Assembly: GCA_009885605.1 (NCBI GenBank)
Contig: VFKK01000337.1
Coordinates: 1-8,701 of the forward strand
Direction: 5' to 3'
DNA from: Cyclobacteriaceae bacterium
GTDB taxonomy: Bacteria; Bacteroidota; Bacteroidia; Cytophagales; Cyclobacteriaceae
DNA: 8,701 bases
The translations under genes were made by a program, and so were the position numbers. Shown one piece after another: positions 6,950 to 8,701 of the stretch. The notes below the pieces were generated by a model, which saw only the letters and a program-made list of their open reading frames with translations, was not told the DNA's origin and searched no databases. Within the stretch, counting starts at the first letter, position 1. Each line of letters begins with the position of its first letter.

Positions 6950-7222
6950 CTACTCCGCGGTGGCTGCATCAATAATAGCTGCAACCTTATGGATTGAATT
7001 CACAGGAAATCCACCTTGCTTGGCATGCTCTCTGATCATTTCTTCATTGGGAGCGATGTAAACGCAATAAATTTTATCATCGGTTACATAGCTCTGTACC
7101 CATGTGATTTCCGGTCCCATAGACTTCAACACTCCGCAGGATGTCTGTGATATTCCTCTGAGTTGCTCAGAGGTGAGACTTCCGGCATTGGGAATTTCTC
7201 GTTCGATTACAAATTTTGGCAT
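6950..7222 (-). CDS. DUF4242 / SCO4226-like nickel-binding family protein
   Basis: This 90-aa protein starts MPKFVIEREIPNAG. It carries the family stretches SQTSCGVLKSMGPEITWVQSY and, near residues 45-72, YVTDDKIYCVYIAPNE followed by EMIREHAKQGGFP. These match DUF4242, a small ferredoxin-like-fold family whose Streptomyces member SCO4226 binds nickel. Potential metal ligands visible here are Cys29, Cys53, His66 and His78. Which are used, and whether this protein binds nickel at all, is inference. There is no signal peptide, so it is cytoplasmic. It ends at a strong terminator, and a 21-codon reading frame lies 23 bp upstream on the same strand, so it is either monocistronic or has a tiny leader. 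No nickel enzyme or transporter is nearby to support a role in metal handling. Confidence 0.88.
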   Translation of the reverse strand: MPKFVIEREIPNAGSLTSEQLRGISQTSCGVLKSMGPEITWVQSYVTDDKIYCVYIAPNEEMIREHAKQGGFPVNSIHKVAAIIDAATAE

Positions 7223-7553
7223 TTTGAAATTAAACTAAGTACAGCCTACTCGTCTGGCTTTTCGGTTTCGCCCCGTTTTTTAATGTGGTCTCTGATCTCC
7301 ACAAGGCTCATGAATACCTTTTTTGAATTACTAATATTCAATGAGTTATCAATTTAATATTTCTCTTTAGAAAAAATCCCTATCTCGATTAATTCTCTTC
7401 AAAATAGTTTTACCCAAAATTTCCAGAAAAAGTTGGATCAATCAATTTATAAATGATGAAACTAATAAGAGAAGCAAAGTAGCGCCAAACAGGAATGATT
7501 TAGTCAGCGTTTATAGAAGGAGCCACCAAGACAGTCGGATTACCAATTTCTTA
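7223..7553. other. Intergenic stretch, mostly featureless
   Basis: About 330 bp lie between the DUF4242 gene and the broken GNAT gene. Besides the 21-codon frame at 7246-7311, the only thing of note is a minus-strand frame at 7507-7442, beginning with CTG. It would encode a very hydrophobic 21-residue segment (KSFLFGATLLLLLVSS), reminiscent of a signal peptide but without a normal start codon. It may be the remnant of a lost secreted protein or chance. No exact TAnnTTTG promoter, RNA gene or convincing hairpin was found. Confidence 0.5.
7246..7311 (-). other. 21-codon reading frame upstream of the DUF4242 gene (leader peptide or gene remnant)
   Basis: ATG at 7311-7309 opens a 21-residue frame starting MSLVEIRDHIKKRG and ending PDE before TAG at 7246. 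The frame is open a further 14 codons upstream without a start. The composition (charged, helix-forming, no low-complexity runs) looks more like the tail of a real protein than random AT-rich DNA. I cannot assign a family. It may be a leader peptide, the end of a lost gene, or chance. Confidence 0.2.
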
Positions 7554-8150
7554 TTAAGAAGGCTCCAATGATTCCGGTTCCCATTTCATAAACCAAAACT
7601 TGATGTTTTCGGCTGGCTCGTCCCAGAAATGACAAGTCTTAAACCCAAACCTCTCGTAAATTCTTTGGTTTCTTTCAACCGCAGTTTCCAGGTAGAACGG
7701 AAGATTTGCCAATCTGGCTTCTTCGAAAATCGCATTTTTCAACTCAAATGCGGCTTCTTTTCCATGAGGTAAAACAGCAAAAAACCAGAAGTAAAAATAG
7801 TCCCCGAATCCAGGGCGGTAGCTTTTCCGATAGGCTTCCCTCCTCAGAATCTTGGGAAGCCTGGATATCCCGATATATGGCAATGCAAATCTTAATTCAT
7901 AGCCCAACTCAACCAAGGAGAATTTGCCGGAATTGAATCAATAATAAAGAGCTGCTCCCTATTCGCTAGAAGAAAGAAAGACACCATTCCTGTTCAGGCA
8001 TTTGATGAAGGCGAATTCTGCCAGTTTTCGAATTCCGTCTTTTTTGGATGCTTCAGGCTTTATCAGCCAATTCACTCCCGGGTTTTGATCAAACATATTC
8101 ACGATCAAGTCTGTCACTAGTGGCATGTCGATCTTAGCTGCTTTTCTCAT
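7554..8150 (-). pseudogene. GNAT-family N-acetyltransferase disrupted by two in-frame stop codons
   Basis: One minus-strand frame from ATG 8150 to TAA 7554 would give 198 aa. It reads MRKAAKIDMPLVTDLIVNMF, then DQNPGVNWLI, KLAEFAFIKCL and GVFLSSSE. A TAG (7961-7959) follows, then GAALYY, a TGA (7940-7938), and FNSGKFSLVELGYELRF onward without a gap. The second half keeps GNAT-like features: FYFWFFAVLPHGKEAAFELK at the acetyl-CoA loop and LPFYLETAVERNQRIYERFGF as motif B. The family similarity continues across both stops in the same frame, which points to two nonsense mutations rather than two genes. The usual G-x-G of the acetyl-CoA loop is weak here (HGKEAA). GNAT enzymes transfer acetyl groups to small molecules or proteins; the substrate is unknown. 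TTG at 7916 could restart translation, but the product would lack the N-terminal strands. Confidence 0.82.
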
Positions 8151-8283
8151 GGATTAAAAGCTGGGGCGGTTGAGCAAAAAATCAAATGGATCATAAAACA
8201 CTCCTGGACAATTCAAATAAAATCTGACTAAAAGGAAATCAGAAACTATTCAGAATGGTGTTTTGCAGTCAATGAGATTTCTA

Positions 8284-8701
8284 TTATCCTCCTGTTGGCC
8301 TCATGTTTCGGATCGCGGAGATCTTCCAGTTCCTTTTGTGAAAAACGACCGAAAAGCTGCTCCACATATTTTGCTCAACACCCGCGGCGTTTGTGATGAT
8401 GTAGCGGCAGTCAACCAAAGCAATTTCATCGCTTAGGAATTTGATCTTTTCTATTTGAAGTTTACGGGTTCCGGGATTTGAATTTGAACTTCTCAGCATA
8501 CCCTCTACAGCTTCCCGGATTCCGGATCTCCATTCACCTGAGGAAACGAGCTGATCCACATCCTCGGTCAAAATACTCTTGAGCAAAACCGTATCCTGCT
8601 TCTCTCTCGCCTCTGAATATTGATCGATCAACTGATGGATTTTGACAGCGTCTTCTTTTTGGCCAGGTTTGATTTGGGAGAAAGCGATACTTGGGAAAAT
8701 C
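8284..8701 (-). CDS. Secreted SnoaL/DUF4440-type (NTF2-like fold) protein, start beyond the right edge
   Basis: The frame is open from the right edge to the stop at 8284, giving 138 complete codons. The visible N-terminal part, FPSIAFSQIKPGQKEDAVKI, looks like the end of a signal peptide (cleavage after AFS or AFSQ), so the start lies to the right. A TTG at 8631 is internal and should not be taken as the start. The domain IHQLIDQYSEAREKQDTVLL, SILTEDVDQLVSSGEWRSG, LQIEKIKFLSDEIALVDCRY and SFSVVFHKRNWKISAIRNM matches the DUF4440/SnoaL-like cone-shaped fold, with helix, sheet and the closing W-x-I/V strand. Members include isomerases, hydrolases and non-enzymatic binding proteins, so no reaction can be named. 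A role at the cell surface or in the periplasm is inferred. The gap of 133 bp to the GNAT remnant holds no clear promoter or terminator. Confidence 0.85.
   Translation of the reverse strand, partial: IFPSIAFSQIKPGQKEDAVKIHQLIDQYSEAREKQDTVLLKSILTEDVDQLVSSGEWRSGIREAVEGMLRSSNSNPGTRKLQIEKIKFLSDEIALVDCRYIITNAAGVEQNMWSSFSVVFHKRNWKISAIRNMRPTGG

Noticed and set aside
7519..7566. GGAGCC / GGCTCC inverted repeat as terminator of the GNAT gene
   Set aside because: The arms are only 6 bp, 36 bp apart, one arm lies inside the coding end, and no T-run follows.
7554..8150. Selenocysteine or programmed readthrough in the GNAT gene
   Set aside because: There are two different stop codons (TAG then TGA), no evident SECIS-like hairpin, and GNAT enzymes are not known selenoproteins.
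8230..8250. CTGA...TCAG hairpin downstream of the NTF2-like gene
   Set aside because: The stem is only 4 bp with no following T-run, too weak to call a terminator.
8631..8631. TTG at 8631 as the start of the NTF2-like gene
   Set aside because: The frame continues upstream to the window edge with a signal-peptide-like end, so the true start is outside the window.
1..8701. CRISPR arrays, insertion sequences, tRNA or rRNA genes, phage or defence modules
   Set aside because: No repeat-spacer pattern, transposase motif, tRNA-like cloverleaf or defence gene was recognised on either strand.

Overview
The window looks like a stretch of a Bacteroidota chromosome, probably near Algoriphagus or other Cyclobacteriaceae. 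This is inferred from four things: moderately AT-rich DNA, starts without Shine-Dalgarno sequences, a promoter of the Bacteroidota type (TTG, then TAnnTTTG) before mutA, and protein sequences typical of that phylum. No 16S rRNA or other firm taxonomic marker is present.

Left part (1-4280). The 5' end of dnaA runs leftward off the edge (398 to 1, minus strand; DnaA domain I and part of the linker). A 358-bp AT-rich spacer separates it from a divergent two-gene operon, mutA-mutB, which encodes the small and large subunits of adenosylcobalamin-dependent methylmalonyl-CoA mutase. The two genes overlap by ATGA. MutB carries the full cobalamin-binding signature and the expected active-site residues. 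MutA is a short form made only of the barrel region. The spacer holds a good mutAB promoter candidate, a 15-bp palindrome and a 20-bp-period direct repeat, but no recognisable DnaA box.

Middle part (4281-6915). A small minus-strand lipoprotein gene converges on mutB. Just upstream of it, on the plus strand, lies the C-terminal third of an N-acylglucosamine 2-epimerase (AGE) family gene, truncated and frameshifted. A minus-strand type-B carboxylesterase (about 511 aa, exported) converges on this remnant, with a 7-bp-arm inverted repeat between them.

Right part (6889-8701, all minus strand). A 90-aa DUF4242 (SCO4226-like, nickel-binding family) gene ends at a clear intrinsic terminator. A roughly 330-bp stretch with little in it follows. 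Next comes a GNAT acetyltransferase gene broken by two in-frame stop codons. A secreted SnoaL/DUF4440-type (NTF2-like) gene has its start beyond the right edge.

Overall this is a core locus (dnaA, mutAB) next to a loose run of single accessory genes, two of them decaying. Apart from mutAB I see no genes that clearly work together, and nothing in the window convincingly amounts to a new multi-gene system. The most informative observations are the two pseudogenes and the structured dnaA-mutA spacer.
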